Origin: Rhodothermales bacterium
Lineage (GTDB): Bacteria; Bacteroidota; Rhodothermia; Rhodothermales; JANQRZ01
Length of the DNA: 64,000 bases
NCBI GenBank assembly: GCA_028284265.1
Contig: JANQRZ010000004.1
Span: 224,089-288,088 of the forward strand
Direction of reading: 5' to 3'
Shown: one piece after another, positions 1 through 8,988 of the stretch
Numbering within the stretch: position 1 is the first letter of the stretch
How the letters are laid out: each line of letters opens with the position of its first letter
The notes under the pieces: generated by a model
Seen by the model: only the letters and a program-made list of their open reading frames with translations
The model's database searches: none
Told to the model about the DNA's origin: nothing
Position numbers and translations under genes: made by a program

Positions 1-1633
1 AGCCGAACGGTGCGCGGTGGATCATCACCGGGCGGACGCGGTTGTCGTGTTCGTCGATGTAGGTGAGGTCGAAGCGCTCGGGGAGGTTGTAGTCCACCTG
101 CACCGTGCCGAGCTGCCACTCGCGCCCGAGGGCGTCCTTGACCATGAAATCGAGCTTCGGCCCGTAGAACGCGGCCTCACCTTCCTCCTCCACCGTGTCG
201 AGGCCCATCTCGGCGGCGGCGTCGCGGACGGCGGCCTGCGCCGTCTCCCACTGCGCGTCGTCGCCGATGTACTTCTCGGTGTTCGATGGATCGCGGAGCG
301 AGACCTGGGCGCGGAAGTCGTGAAAGTCGAGGGCGCGGAAGACGAGGAGCGTCAGGTCGATAGCGTCCTTGAACTCGTCCTTGACCTGCTCGGGCGTGCA
401 GAAGATGTGGGCGTCGTCCACGGTGAAGCCGCGCACGCGGGTCAGTCCGCCGAGTTCGCCCGACTGCTCGAAGCGGTAGACCTGCCCGAACTCGGCGAGG
501 CGCACCGGGAGGTCGCGGTAGGACCGAGGGGCGTGGTCGTAGATCTGCGTGTGGTGCGGGCAGTTCATCGGCTTGAGGAGGTAGCCCTGCTCGTCCTCAT
601 GGCCCTCGTGCGAGCGCTCGTCAGGGTGCTCACCGTGCGGGATCACCGCGCCGCCGCGCTCCAGCATCGGCGGGAACTGGCTGTCGGCGTAGTAGGGGTA
701 GTGGCCGCTGGTCCGGTAGAGGTCGAGCCGCCCGATGTGCGGAGTGATGACTGGCTCGTAGCCACGCCGGAGTTGCTCGTCTTTGAGGAAGTCCACCAGC
801 GTCTCGCGGAGGACGGCCCCCTTCGGCAGCCACATCGGCAGGCCGGGACCGACCCGGTTCGAGAACATGAACAGGCCGAGTTCCTTGCCGAGCTTGCGGT
901 GGTCGCGCTGCCGGGCGAGTTCGAGCCGCTCTAGGTGCTCCTCCAGCATAGACAGCTTCGGGAAGCTGACGCCGTAGATGCGGGTGAGTTGCGGGCGGGT
1001 CTCGTCGCCGCGCCAGTAGGCCCCCGCGATGTTGAGGAGCTTGGGATACTTGATCGGCTTCGTGCTCGGGATATGCGGCCCCCGGCAGAGGTCCACGAAG
1101 TTACCCTGCTGGTAGAACGTAATGGTCCCGTCCTCCAACTCCTCGATCAGTTCGAGCTTGTAGCCATCATCCTTCTCGCCGAAGTAGTCGAGTGCCTCCT
1201 GCTTCGAGACCTCGCGGCGCTCGTAGCGGTTGTCTTGCTTCGCCAACTCCTTCATCTTCGCCTCGATCTGTTCCAGATCGTCGGGCGAGAGCGTGTCGAT
1301 GTCGGTGCGGCTGAGGTCTACGTCGTAGTAGAACCCGTTGTCGATGGCCGGGCCGATGCCGAACTGCACGCCGGGGTGGAGCGCTTCGAGGGCCTCGGCC
1401 ATGAGGTGGGCCGTCGAGTGCCAGAACGCGGTCTTGCCCTCGTCGGTGTCCCACGTTAGGATGGCGACGGTCGCGCTGTTGGGGAGTGGGCGGTGGAGGT
1501 CGCGTACCTCGCCATCAACGCTGACCGCGAGGGCGGCGCGGGCGAGGCCGGACGAGATAGACTGGGCGAGGTCGTAGCCGCTGCTCCCGTCGGGGAGGTC
1601 GCGGACGGAGCCGTCGGGAAGCGTGATCTGCAT
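1..1633 (-). CDS. thrS: Threonine--tRNA ligase, C-terminal part cut by window edge
   Basis: Charges tRNA-Thr with threonine in the cytoplasm. The minus-strand reading begins at ATG 1633-1631 with a TGS domain (MQITLPDGSVRDLPDG), followed by the editing-domain motif HSTAHLMAEAL, and then the class II core with the zinc/active-site stretch YLLKPMNCPHH and the RFEQSGELGG loop. About 544 residues are present; family members are roughly 640 residues, so the missing part is the end of the catalytic core and the anticodon-binding domain. It is divergent from a lacI-family gene, with about 180 bp between them that contain two adjacent palindromes. The call is firm. Confidence 0.97.
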   Translation of the reverse strand, partial: MQITLPDGSVRDLPDGSSGYDLAQSISSGLARAALAVSVDGEVRDLHRPLPNSATVAILTWDTDEGKTAFWHSTAHLMAEALEALHPGVQFGIGPAIDNGFYYDVDLSRTDIDTLSPDDLEQIEAKMKELAKQDNRYERREVSKQEALDYFGEKDDGYKLELIEELEDGTITFYQQGNFVDLCRGPHIPSTKPIKYPKLLNIAGAYWRGDETRPQLTRIYGVSFPKLSMLEEHLERLELARQRDHRKLGKELGLFMFSNRVGPGLPMWLPKGAVLRETLVDFLKDEQLRRGYEPVITPHIGRLDLYRTSGHYPYYADSQFPPMLERGGAVIPHGEHPDERSHEGHEDEQGYLLKPMNCPHHTQIYDHAPRSYRDLPVRLAEFGQVYRFEQSGELGGLTRVRGFTVDDAHIFCTPEQVKDEFKDAIDLTLLVFRALDFHDFRAQVSLRDPSNTEKYIGDDAQWETAQAAVRDAAAEMGLDTVEEEGEAAFYGPKLDFMVKDALGREWQLGTVQVDYNLPERFDLTYIDEHDNRVRPVMIHRAPFG

Positions 1634-1744
1634 AGGGGACGTGAGCGAGTGAAGCCCCACGATACACGAATCGCACCCCACTGGACGGTGAAGCGCTATT
1701 CAAATCGGCGGCAGGTCTCTGCACGCGGCGCAGTGCTGGGGCAT

Positions 1745-1767
1745 TCGCTAGCGAGTCGCCTAGGCGA
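1745..1767. promoter_or_regulatory. Two adjacent perfect palindromes between thrS and lacI
   Basis: TCGCTAGCGA (1745-1754) and TCGCCTAGGCGA (1756-1767) are each perfect palindromes separated by one base. They lie about 110 bases upstream of the thrS start and 48 bases upstream of the lacI start. They could be a binding site for an unidentified dimeric regulator or part of a thrS leader structure. They do not match the AACGTT-centred operators found elsewhere in the locus. The sequence is directly visible; the function is not known. Confidence 0.35.
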
Positions 1768-1814
1768 GGTTATGTATCGTAGCTTCTTTGCACTGCTAGG
1801 CTACGTTCTTCTCC

Positions 1815-2858
1815 ATGGGTATCACCATTCATGACGTGGCGCGCCGCGCGGGCGTGTCGATCTCGACCGTGTCTCGTGTGCTCAATGACACGACCGCGGT
1901 TCACGAGGACAAACGACGCTCCGTCATTGAGGCAGCGGAGGCGCTCGGATACAGTCCCAACCCGGCTGCCCGCAGCTTGCTCGGCAAGAAGACTGGCGGC
2001 ATCGGTGTCCTGCTGCCCCACGTAGGGGGCGAGTTCTTCGCCGAGTTGCTCAACGGCCTCGACGAAGCGGCGCATGCGAGCGGTCACTTTCTGGTGATCT
2101 CGACTTCCTATCGCCACCGCGATGAGTTCAACGCGGCAATCCGGGCGATGGACCGGCGCGTGGATGGGCTTATCGTCATGGCCCCCGAACTTGATGCAGA
2201 GGGTGTGGCGTCTATCCTGAGTTCGGGCAATGCGGTGTCCTTTATCAACACGTTGGTCGAGGAAGGGTCCGCTGATGTATTGAACTTCGACAACTTTGGT
2301 GGGGCGCTCGCGCTAACCCAGCACCTCCTCGGCCTAGGGCACCGTCGAATCGCTCTCATCAAGGGGCCGTCGGGTGCGTGGGATGCGCAAGAGCGTGTGC
2401 GAGGCTACCGGGCTGCGATGGCCGAGGAAGGGATAGAGGACACCGCAAGCCTTGAGTTCGAAGGAGAGTACACTTCGATTGCGGGCTATGACGCCACGGG
2501 CGCAATCCTTGAAGCCGTTCCCCAGCCGACAGCCATCATCGCCGCGAACGACGATTGCGCAGCAGGTGTACTCAGTGCGCTGAGCGAAGCTGGAGTCAGT
2601 GTTCCCCATGCGGTGGCTGTTGCGGGATTCGACGGGATACCTAGCACGCAGTACACGCTGCCGCCCCTAACAACCGTCCGGGTGCCCATTGGCGAGATTG
2701 GCTACCGAGCCGTCAGTCGGCTTGCAGCCCGGATTGAGGATCAAGAAGGAGAGGTGGCTACGCAGTACGAGACGGTTCCGGTCGAGCTAGTAGTACGTAA
2801 ATCTACAGTGGCAGCGCTGCCAGATTCCGCTGACCTAGGCGCCGCTTCAACCGGATAG
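1815..2858 (+). CDS. LacI-family transcriptional regulator (plus arm of glucan locus)
   Basis: A 347-residue repressor with an N-terminal LacI helix-turn-helix (TIHDVARRAGVSISTVSRVLN, residues about 3-23), the hinge segment, and a periplasmic-binding-protein-like effector domain (GIGVLLPH ... DGLIVMAP ... ITA-type DDCAAGVLSAL ... VAGFDG). The start at ATG 1815 puts the helix-turn-helix at its usual distance from the N-terminus. It lies immediately upstream of a perfect 20-bp AACGTT-centred palindrome, the typical operator form for this family, which sits in front of the operon beginning at 3011. The inferred role is sugar-responsive control of the plus arm. The effector cannot be read from the sequence. 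Confidence 0.93.
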   Translation: MGITIHDVARRAGVSISTVSRVLNDTTAVHEDKRRSVIEAAEALGYSPNPAARSLLGKKTGGIGVLLPHVGGEFFAELLNGLDEAAHASGHFLVISTSYRHRDEFNAAIRAMDRRVDGLIVMAPELDAEGVASILSSGNAVSFINTLVEEGSADVLNFDNFGGALALTQHLLGLGHRRIALIKGPSGAWDAQERVRGYRAAMAEEGIEDTASLEFEGEYTSIAGYDATGAILEAVPQPTAIIAANDDCAAGVLSALSEAGVSVPHAVAVAGFDGIPSTQYTLPPLTTVRVPIGEIGYRAVSRLAARIEDQEGEVATQYETVPVELVVRKSTVAALPDSADLGAASTG

Positions 2859-2914
2859 GTCAGCGTCGCAGGATGGTCTCGGGGAGAGCGGTGGGGCATA
2901 AGATGTTAATGTCA

Positions 2915-2934
2915 TTTTGAAAACGTTTTCAAAA
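2915..2934. promoter_or_regulatory. Perfect 20-bp LacI-type operator
   Basis: TTTTGAAAACGTTTTCAAAA is identical to its own reverse complement and has the central CG characteristic of LacI/CcpA-family operators. It ends four bases before the TATATTTA element at 2939, so a bound repressor would cover the promoter upstream element. The same core GAAAACGTTTTC recurs at 28677-28688 in front of the second lacI gene. Confidence 0.85.
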
Positions 2935-2938
2935 CTAT

Positions 2939-2946
2939 TATATTTA
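2939..2946 (+). promoter_or_regulatory. Putative -7 promoter element of the plus-arm operon
   Basis: TATATTTA matches the Bacteroidetes -7 consensus TAnnTTTG at all but the last position. It is 65 bases upstream of the ATG at 3011 and directly abuts the operator. The assignment rests on motif similarity and position only. Confidence 0.5.
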
Positions 2947-3010
2947 CAAAGCCCCGTCCTATATTGGCGTGGGCTCCAACGAACGCACCCCTCCTAGACC
3001 GCTACCGACC

Positions 3011-3982
3011 ATGACTTTTCTGCTACAGCCTTTCGCTTCCTCACGGCGCGGCTTCGATGGCATCCTTGCCTTGGCCGCTTTCGCCCTACTGGCCGCCACG
3101 GCGCTGGCTCCTCAGACGGCCCATGCGCAGGTCATCATTGACGATTTCAACGATGGCAACGTGGACGACATCATCACCTTCGCTGGCGGTGCCGACATGA
3201 TCGGCATCGGCGTCGGCCCCGGCATCGGCGAAGACGGCACCGCTGACACGGGCCTCTCGATCGGCATCAACCCCGGCGCGGGCGGCGGCTTCGCGGGCTT
3301 CGTGGTCCCCGGCGGTGACGGCACCACCGACGTCACGGGCACGGAGTACCTGACGTTCTTCCTCGATCCGGGCACCATCGCGGCGGGCAACCAGCCGCTG
3401 AAGCTGGAGATCAACCTGCAGGAGGACCTCAACGGCGATGGGATGTTCGAGAACGGGGGCACGACCGAGGATGAGTTCCGGGCGGAGTACCTCGTGATGC
3501 CGGGTAGTGGCTACCATCTGGTGCAGATTCCGCTGGCGTCGTTCACGGACGAGAACGCGAACACGCCGGGCGCGGACGACGGGTTCGACTATGCGAACCT
3601 GCTGCAGGTGGTGTTCGCCTACGGTGGGCTGCAGGGGCCTGAGTTCACCTTCCTCATCGACGAACTTGGCTTCAGCGACGCTGTGACGGTGGCCAACGAG
3701 CCGGGCACGCCGTCCGGCACGGCTTCCCTGAGCAGCGCCTACCCGAACCCGTTTGCTTCGCGGGCACAGTTCAACCTGACGCTCGACAACACGGAGTCCG
3801 TGCGCGTCGAGGTGTTTGATGTGCTGGGCCGCCGCCTTGCGCTTCTGCACGACGGGCCGCTCGCGGCGCAGACTGTACACACGTTCGACCTCAACGGGAG
3901 CGCGTGGAGCAACGGGATGTATCTCTACCGCGTCACCGGCGAGACGTTCAGCGAGACGCGCCGAGTGGTTCTCACGAAGTAA
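3011..3982 (+). CDS. Secreted T9SS protein with glycan-binding-like beta-sandwich module
   Basis: 323 residues when started at ATG 3011; an in-frame GTG at 2969 would add 14 residues but spoil the signal peptide. The signal peptide ends in HAQ. A module of about 180 residues follows (FDDFNDGN ... LPLKLEINLQEDLNGDG ... WHLVQIPLASF ... GADDGFDYANLLQVVF), and then a T9SS type A sorting domain (AYPNPF ... VEVFDVLGRRLALL ... MYLYRVTGETFSETRRVVL). The same module occurs twice in the protein at 24789-26651 on the opposite arm. It is the first gene of the plus operon, 25 bp before the next gene. The inferred role is a surface glycan-binding protein; no catalytic motif is evident. Confidence 0.75.
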   Translation: MTFLLQPFASSRRGFDGILALAAFALLAATALAPQTAHAQVIIDDFNDGNVDDIITFAGGADMIGIGVGPGIGEDGTADTGLSIGINPGAGGGFAGFVVPGGDGTTDVTGTEYLTFFLDPGTIAAGNQPLKLEINLQEDLNGDGMFENGGTTEDEFRAEYLVMPGSGYHLVQIPLASFTDENANTPGADDGFDYANLLQVVFAYGGLQGPEFTFLIDELGFSDAVTVANEPGTPSGTASLSSAYPNPFASRAQFNLTLDNTESVRVEVFDVLGRRLALLHDGPLAAQTVHTFDLNGSAWSNGMYLYRVTGETFSETRRVVLTK

Positions 3983-4007
3983 TCTCACCTAGCGAGTAAC
4001 GGATCCT

Positions 4008-6110
4008 ATGCCGCCACGGATCATCCCCGCCATCGCGGTCGGCAGCCGCCTACGTGCTGCTGCCGACCGCCACCTCGGAGCTACAGCGCTGCTCGCGCTC
4101 GTCATCGCTGCGATGGTCAGCCTCACACCGCAGGCTACCGCCCAGCTATTGGACAGGGACGATGCCGGGGCACCGGGCACAGACCTCATCGCTTCCGGTG
4201 GTGTGGTCGTAGCGGACTCTGTCTACCGGGACTATCCTTCGGCGGACACCACGGAAGCGCTTCGCAAGGTGCCCATCGGTTTGACCGCCTTCGGGTACTA
4301 CCGGCTGTTCGTCTACAGCCGCAACATCACGAACCCATATCCGAGTCTCGGCCCCTTCAACCGGGTGTACAATGTGGGCGACGGTTATCGTGAGCCGCTG
4401 CTCTCCGTCAACGTCCTGGGTCGGCCGAGCGGGCGAGCCAGCTTCGGGACCGAACTCCTCCTCTTCTCCTTCTACGATGGGTCCGAGACGTTCGAGACCA
4501 ATGCAATTACACTCAACCTCGGACTCAATTTCTACGGCAACTTCCGAACCGAAGCGGGCAACTTCGGTGTCCGCGCGGGGGGCATCCACTGGTACAACCT
4601 GAGCCCGTTCACGATCGGCGTTTACCAGGTCCTTGACCGGTTCTCGATCTTCGACCGGACGCCGTGGGAAGGAGTCAACGGTACGGAGAAATACTCGAAC
4701 TACTTTGCGACGGGACAGGCCAATCCTGGAGATCAGCGCTGGAATTACCAAGCTTTCCAAGGGTTCATCCTCGACGGTCGTCGACTTCCCGGCGGTTTCG
4801 GTTTCGATGCCTTCTGGGGTAAGACGCAGCCCAACGGCGGCCTGCCGGGGGCTATCGACGATCCAAGCGAGACGGTGGCTGGCGAGGGCGAAGCGGGGGA
4901 CGTCCCGACCTACCAGGGCTTCGCCGGTGAGTCGCGCGTCCTGCCCAGCTTCATCACGGGCGGGCGTCTGCAGAAGGAGTTTGGCGATAACATGGTTGCC
5001 CTCAACACGATCTACAGCTATCGCACGCTCGACAGCCTCTCCGCCGAGCGCCGGGACTATCAAGTGCATACCGCCTCGTTTGATGCCAACGTGTCCGGCG
5101 TCAACCTGTCGGGCGAGCTAGGCGCGAGCAAGTTCGACAGCCCGGAATACACCTCAGAGTGGGGCGAGGCGCTTATGGTCCGGGCGAAGACGACGCCCGA
5201 GGTGACAGGCCTTCCGCTCGACGTGCAGCTTTACCAGATCGGGCGGCACTTTTTCAACGAGAACGGCGAGATCGCAACGAGCAACAACCCGGAGATCAAC
5301 GCCAGCTTGGCAGGCTGCGGTGGGAACCAGATCGTACCGGGGCAAGCGTCGGTCGGCGGTCTCGTCACCCAAGTCAACCAACTCGCCCACAACCGGCGCG
5401 GCATCAACGTTAACACGGCGTGGGCAGGCGGACCGGCCAAGCTGGCCGTTGGTTGGGGCCTCGCCCACGAACTCGCTCCGACGACGTCGGAGTTGTCGTA
5501 CGTCCATCGCATCAACGGCCTCGCCGTCTCGCGCATCTACAATCCCTTCTTTGCCCAAACTTGCTTGGACCCATTTGGGCCGTTCGGGCGGCAGTACGGG
5601 TTCTTCCGAGGTGTCTTCGAGCGCGTGCAGACCACAGACGTGGATCAGGTCACCGGTACCCCCACCAACCGCAAGTACTACCACGCCGTCGACCTCCAGG
5701 CCAAGTTCCAGGGACGTACGCTCGGTGGGCGCAATATCTATCTGTTCTACCTCGGGAGCTTCGGGTCCGCCAACCGTACGGCCCGCGCCCTGCCGACCGA
5801 CGATGACACCTACCTGTTTGTCCAGTATCATGAGTTCGACCTCTATCTCGAACTGGTCGACAACTTCCTCTTGGCCGGGTACCTCGGTCTGGAGAAGGTG
5901 AACGGAGGACGCTTCACGGACGTCGACCAAGCCAGCGGTAAGCCACGCGATCAGCGCGGTGTCGGTATCGGACTCGGCTTCGACTGGGCAATCGCATCCA
6001 ACGCTGGTTTGTACGTCCGCCACCGCTGGATGGACTTCGAGGACCGCAGCTTTGCGGTCGACAACTACGGGGGCCGTGAACTCACCCTCGAACTCAAAAT
6101 CTTTTTCTAA
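4008..6110 (+). CDS. Large outer-membrane beta-barrel protein, candidate glucan porin
   Basis: 700 residues with a long-n-region signal peptide (hydrophobic stretch ALLALVIAAMVSLTP, cleavage near TAQ), alternating aromatic/polar strands throughout, and a C-terminal strand ending in LTLELKIFF; a terminal Phe is the hallmark of BAM-inserted barrels. There is no plug domain and no TonB box. It lies between the T9SS binding protein and a second barrel gene (11 bp gap) in an operon otherwise devoted to beta-glucan degradation. I do not recognise a named family. The inference is that it takes part in oligosaccharide uptake or in anchoring the degradation machinery. The barrel call is good; the transport role is speculative. 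Confidence 0.65.
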   Translation: MPPRIIPAIAVGSRLRAAADRHLGATALLALVIAAMVSLTPQATAQLLDRDDAGAPGTDLIASGGVVVADSVYRDYPSADTTEALRKVPIGLTAFGYYRLFVYSRNITNPYPSLGPFNRVYNVGDGYREPLLSVNVLGRPSGRASFGTELLLFSFYDGSETFETNAITLNLGLNFYGNFRTEAGNFGVRAGGIHWYNLSPFTIGVYQVLDRFSIFDRTPWEGVNGTEKYSNYFATGQANPGDQRWNYQAFQGFILDGRRLPGGFGFDAFWGKTQPNGGLPGAIDDPSETVAGEGEAGDVPTYQGFAGESRVLPSFITGGRLQKEFGDNMVALNTIYSYRTLDSLSAERRDYQVHTASFDANVSGVNLSGELGASKFDSPEYTSEWGEALMVRAKTTPEVTGLPLDVQLYQIGRHFFNENGEIATSNNPEINASLAGCGGNQIVPGQASVGGLVTQVNQLAHNRRGINVNTAWAGGPAKLAVGWGLAHELAPTTSELSYVHRINGLAVSRIYNPFFAQTCLDPFGPFGRQYGFFRGVFERVQTTDVDQVTGTPTNRKYYHAVDLQAKFQGRTLGGRNIYLFYLGSFGSANRTARALPTDDDTYLFVQYHEFDLYLELVDNFLLAGYLGLEKVNGGRFTDVDQASGKPRDQRGVGIGLGFDWAIASNAGLYVRHRWMDFEDRSFAVDNYGGRELTLELKIFF

Positions 6111-6121
6111 CCGCCACTCGC

Positions 6122-7930
6122 ATGCGCCCACTCTTTCGAACGTGTCTGCTCGTCTCGGCCCTGACACTGCCGCTGGCACCCGGCGTCGTCGCGCAGGGTG
6201 CCCCGGATGCCGAGGATGGTCCCGGCGTCCAATTCAACGGCTACGGTCGTAGCTACATTCAGCAGACTGGTCTCGGGGGCGAGGTCCTCGATCCCGACAC
6301 GCTTGCTGTCGAGAACATCGCCGACGGCGAGTTCGTGCTCGACCTCGCGGTAAACGCCCAGCCCAACAGCGTCACCGAAGTGCAGGCCGTCATCCGGATG
6401 CGAAACGAGTTCGGAGGCTTTTTCGGGGCGGGCGCGACGCTGGAGGTCCGCGAATTGTGGGCACGCGGCGTCATCGCCGACGTGCTGCGCTACCGGATCG
6501 GCGACATGGACATGGCGCTTACGCCTTACACGCTTTTCCTGCCGGACGCGGACGCTGTGGTGAACGCTCCCGAGCTGTTTCGACCGCAGCGCGAAGCCGT
6601 CTACTACGATGAGTTCTACACCGGCTTCAACACACGCCGCCTCCAGGGTGCAAAGGTCGACTTCGGCCTGGCCTTTGACCGGGGGCTTGACGCGGTGGAC
6701 GTGCAGCTCTTCCTAGCCCGGCTCCGTGCGACGGACCTGCTCAATGTCCCCACCCGATTTATCGGAGGTGGGCGTGCGGCCTTGGTTGCCGGTCCCTTCG
6801 GGTCCTACGGTACCATGGCGAAAGCCGGGGTCAACGTGGCCTATACGTGGGACGACCTCAAGTCAGGTGAGGCGAACACCGGCATCCGCAACGCGGTCAT
6901 TTCGCTCGACGGTGATCTGACTATCCTCGATCAGGACGCCTATGATTTGCATCTCGTCGGCGAAAGCGGCTGGTCGCTCGTCCGGCTTAAAGAGAACACC
7001 AACGACGAGGAAGCGGAAGAGGCCGGGGAGCCTGTCGATGAGATCTTTGTCGAGGACACGGATACGTTCATCGAGATCGGTTTGGCAGGCACGCTCAAGG
7101 ACCAGCACATCGGCCTGTCTGCGATGTTTGTCAACGTCGGCCCGGAGTTCTACAGCGCTGCCGCGCAGAGCAAGCGGATCGACTACACGCGCACGAAGTC
7201 TACCTTTAACCGTGTCGGAGCCGATGCCATCGTCCGGCCGGTTGCTCTCTTCGACATCACGCGGGATGCGGCCCTCTACACGTCCCGCATTGGGGACAAC
7301 CTGATGATGTACGATCCGCGCTATGGGAACGTGCTGCCCTTCGGCCGGGCCACACCCAACCGGCGCGGTGTCCGGCTCGGTGCTTCGTATACGCCGGACA
7401 ACCTCCCGGTTGATGCCGCGCTGGACTTTGCTGCACTCACAGAGATTCGGGGTGAGGGGACGGAGGAACTGAAAAACTTTATCCTGTTGCGCGGCGAGGC
7501 CAACGTGGCCGTCAATGAGTTCTTCGAGTGGGACCGCATGATCGGGATCACCCTCGGGACGCAGGTCGAGAACACGAGCCGGAGCGGGGAGCCTGCCGAG
7601 GAAGTCGATCTCTCGTCGGTGCTGTTCGAGGCGGGTGCGTCCGCCGAGGTCTACGACCGGCTCGATGTGCTCGTTGGGGCCAAGCTCCGCACCTCGACCG
7701 GGCGTGACTACTTGCCGCAGATTGAGAACTTCAACGATATCCGCGACTTCTTCGAGCCGTTCGTGACGGACGATCAGGAGTCGCTCGTGGGGGCGGGGCT
7801 CCGCTACCGGTTCCGGGACGGGATCGCGCTCACGGTGCAGTACCAGCACTTCAGCTATGGCAGCGATGTCAATCCGGATGCTGATTACACGCTGGGTCAG
7901 ATCTTCGCTCTCTACACGATGACGTTCTAG
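6122..7930 (+). CDS. Second outer-membrane beta-barrel protein of the glucan operon
   Basis: 602 residues. A clear signal peptide (MRPLFRTCLLVSALTLPLAPGVVAQ) is followed by amphipathic strand-rich sequence ending in FALYTMTF, again with a terminal Phe. The segment MRNEFGGFFGAGATLEVRELWARG and the repeated aromatic-girdle residues resemble large bacterial porin-like proteins. An acidic stretch at about residues 296-315 (NDEEAEEAGEPVDEIFVEDTD) could be an extracellular loop. It is tightly coupled to its neighbours, with an 11 bp gap upstream and 3 bp downstream. It is not a TonB-dependent receptor. The family is unknown to me; the inferred role is outer-membrane passage of glucan fragments together with the upstream barrel. 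Confidence 0.62.
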   Translation: MRPLFRTCLLVSALTLPLAPGVVAQGAPDAEDGPGVQFNGYGRSYIQQTGLGGEVLDPDTLAVENIADGEFVLDLAVNAQPNSVTEVQAVIRMRNEFGGFFGAGATLEVRELWARGVIADVLRYRIGDMDMALTPYTLFLPDADAVVNAPELFRPQREAVYYDEFYTGFNTRRLQGAKVDFGLAFDRGLDAVDVQLFLARLRATDLLNVPTRFIGGGRAALVAGPFGSYGTMAKAGVNVAYTWDDLKSGEANTGIRNAVISLDGDLTILDQDAYDLHLVGESGWSLVRLKENTNDEEAEEAGEPVDEIFVEDTDTFIEIGLAGTLKDQHIGLSAMFVNVGPEFYSAAAQSKRIDYTRTKSTFNRVGADAIVRPVALFDITRDAALYTSRIGDNLMMYDPRYGNVLPFGRATPNRRGVRLGASYTPDNLPVDAALDFAALTEIRGEGTEELKNFILLRGEANVAVNEFFEWDRMIGITLGTQVENTSRSGEPAEEVDLSSVLFEAGASAEVYDRLDVLVGAKLRTSTGRDYLPQIENFNDIRDFFEPFVTDDQESLVGAGLRYRFRDGIALTVQYQHFSYGSDVNPDADYTLGQIFALYTMTF

Positions 7931-7933
7931 CTC

Positions 7934-8971
7934 ATGCGATTGATGCACGATTCAAACACGACGCGGCACCCGTTCGGGCTGGTTTGGGGCTGCACCTTCG
8001 TTCTTCTTCTAAGCGCGGCTTTTCTCGGCTGCGACCATGCCACGGAAGCCGCTGGCCCTAGCCTCATCGTTCGCTTCGGCGAGTTCGAGCTTCAGGAGTC
8101 CCTCAGCGCCAGCCGAGACTCCGTGGACTTCGCTATGGGCGAGAGCGTGAGCTTCAGCGCCCGGTTCAACAAGCCCGTCAACTGGACGGTCGAGATCACT
8201 GGCCAGGAGAGTGGAGCCATCAAGCGCGTGCAGGGCTTCTCCAATGAGCTAACCGAGGAGAACGCGCGCTGGGTTGGAGGGACGACCCAACTCCCGCTTT
8301 TCCGCCAAGAACCCGTCAGTGCTGTGCTCCTCGTTTCGGATGAGGATTTCGTGGCACCCGACACCGTTCGGATCGGCGTGCTCTCGGAGCGCTCATACCC
8401 CGGCAATGTCGTGACCAGCTTCGAAGATGATGACGAGGCTGTTGCAACGCTCCGGAATTTTGAGTTCGAGCTGGATGCTGCTTCAGGTCCAAGCATGGAG
8501 GTGCCCGCCGCCGCAGGTGAGACGTTCTACCTCCTGCGCGGTACCGACACCGTGGTCGATAACTTCTTCGTCGGGTTGGCCGAGATCACGTCGCGGAGCA
8601 ACGACGGCTACTTCATGGTCCCCACGAATGTGCCGGAGAACCTCTTCTTCAATGCGTTCCTTTACAATTTCGGTAGTTCAAATACCATTGCCATCCTTGA
8701 TGTCGTTGTGGATACCAACGGCAACGGTACGTTCGAGGACGGCACGGACGCCATCTTTGGCTCGGGTGACATCCGGCTAGATGAGCCAGGATGGTCGCAG
8801 TTCTCACAGTCCATTGCGGAGTTCGGGCTGACCGAAGCGCAGACGCAGCAGATTGTAGCGGTGCGCCTCGTGCTCATCTCCGACAACAACAGCCAGCCAG
8901 ATCCTCGCGAGCCTGTCGATTTCGGTGTCGACTACATCACATTCACGGCGGGCGGTCCTCTCAGACCGTAG
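7934..8971 (+). CDS. Lipoprotein with C-terminal beta-sandwich module
   Basis: 345 residues with a lipoprotein signal whose lipobox AAFLGC places the lipidated Cys at residue 33. The rest is beta-rich. The C-terminal part (DVVVDTNGNGTFEDGTDAIFGSG ... PGWSQFSQSIAEF ... VDFGVDYITF) follows the strand order of the modules in the 3011 and 24789 products: a hydrophilic NGNG turn, a W-centred strand and a final D-x-I-x-F strand. No enzyme motif is visible. Its place between the barrel genes and the next lipoprotein suggests a cell-surface or periplasmic glycan-binding function, perhaps filling the position that SusD/SusE-like lipoproteins occupy in other loci. That role is inference. Confidence 0.6.
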   Translation: MRLMHDSNTTRHPFGLVWGCTFVLLLSAAFLGCDHATEAAGPSLIVRFGEFELQESLSASRDSVDFAMGESVSFSARFNKPVNWTVEITGQESGAIKRVQGFSNELTEENARWVGGTTQLPLFRQEPVSAVLLVSDEDFVAPDTVRIGVLSERSYPGNVVTSFEDDDEAVATLRNFEFELDAASGPSMEVPAAAGETFYLLRGTDTVVDNFFVGLAEITSRSNDGYFMVPTNVPENLFFNAFLYNFGSSNTIAILDVVVDTNGNGTFEDGTDAIFGSGDIRLDEPGWSQFSQSIAEFGLTEAQTQQIVAVRLVLISDNNSQPDPREPVDFGVDYITFTAGGPLRP

Positions 8972-8988
8972 CTAAAGCACGTAGTCCC

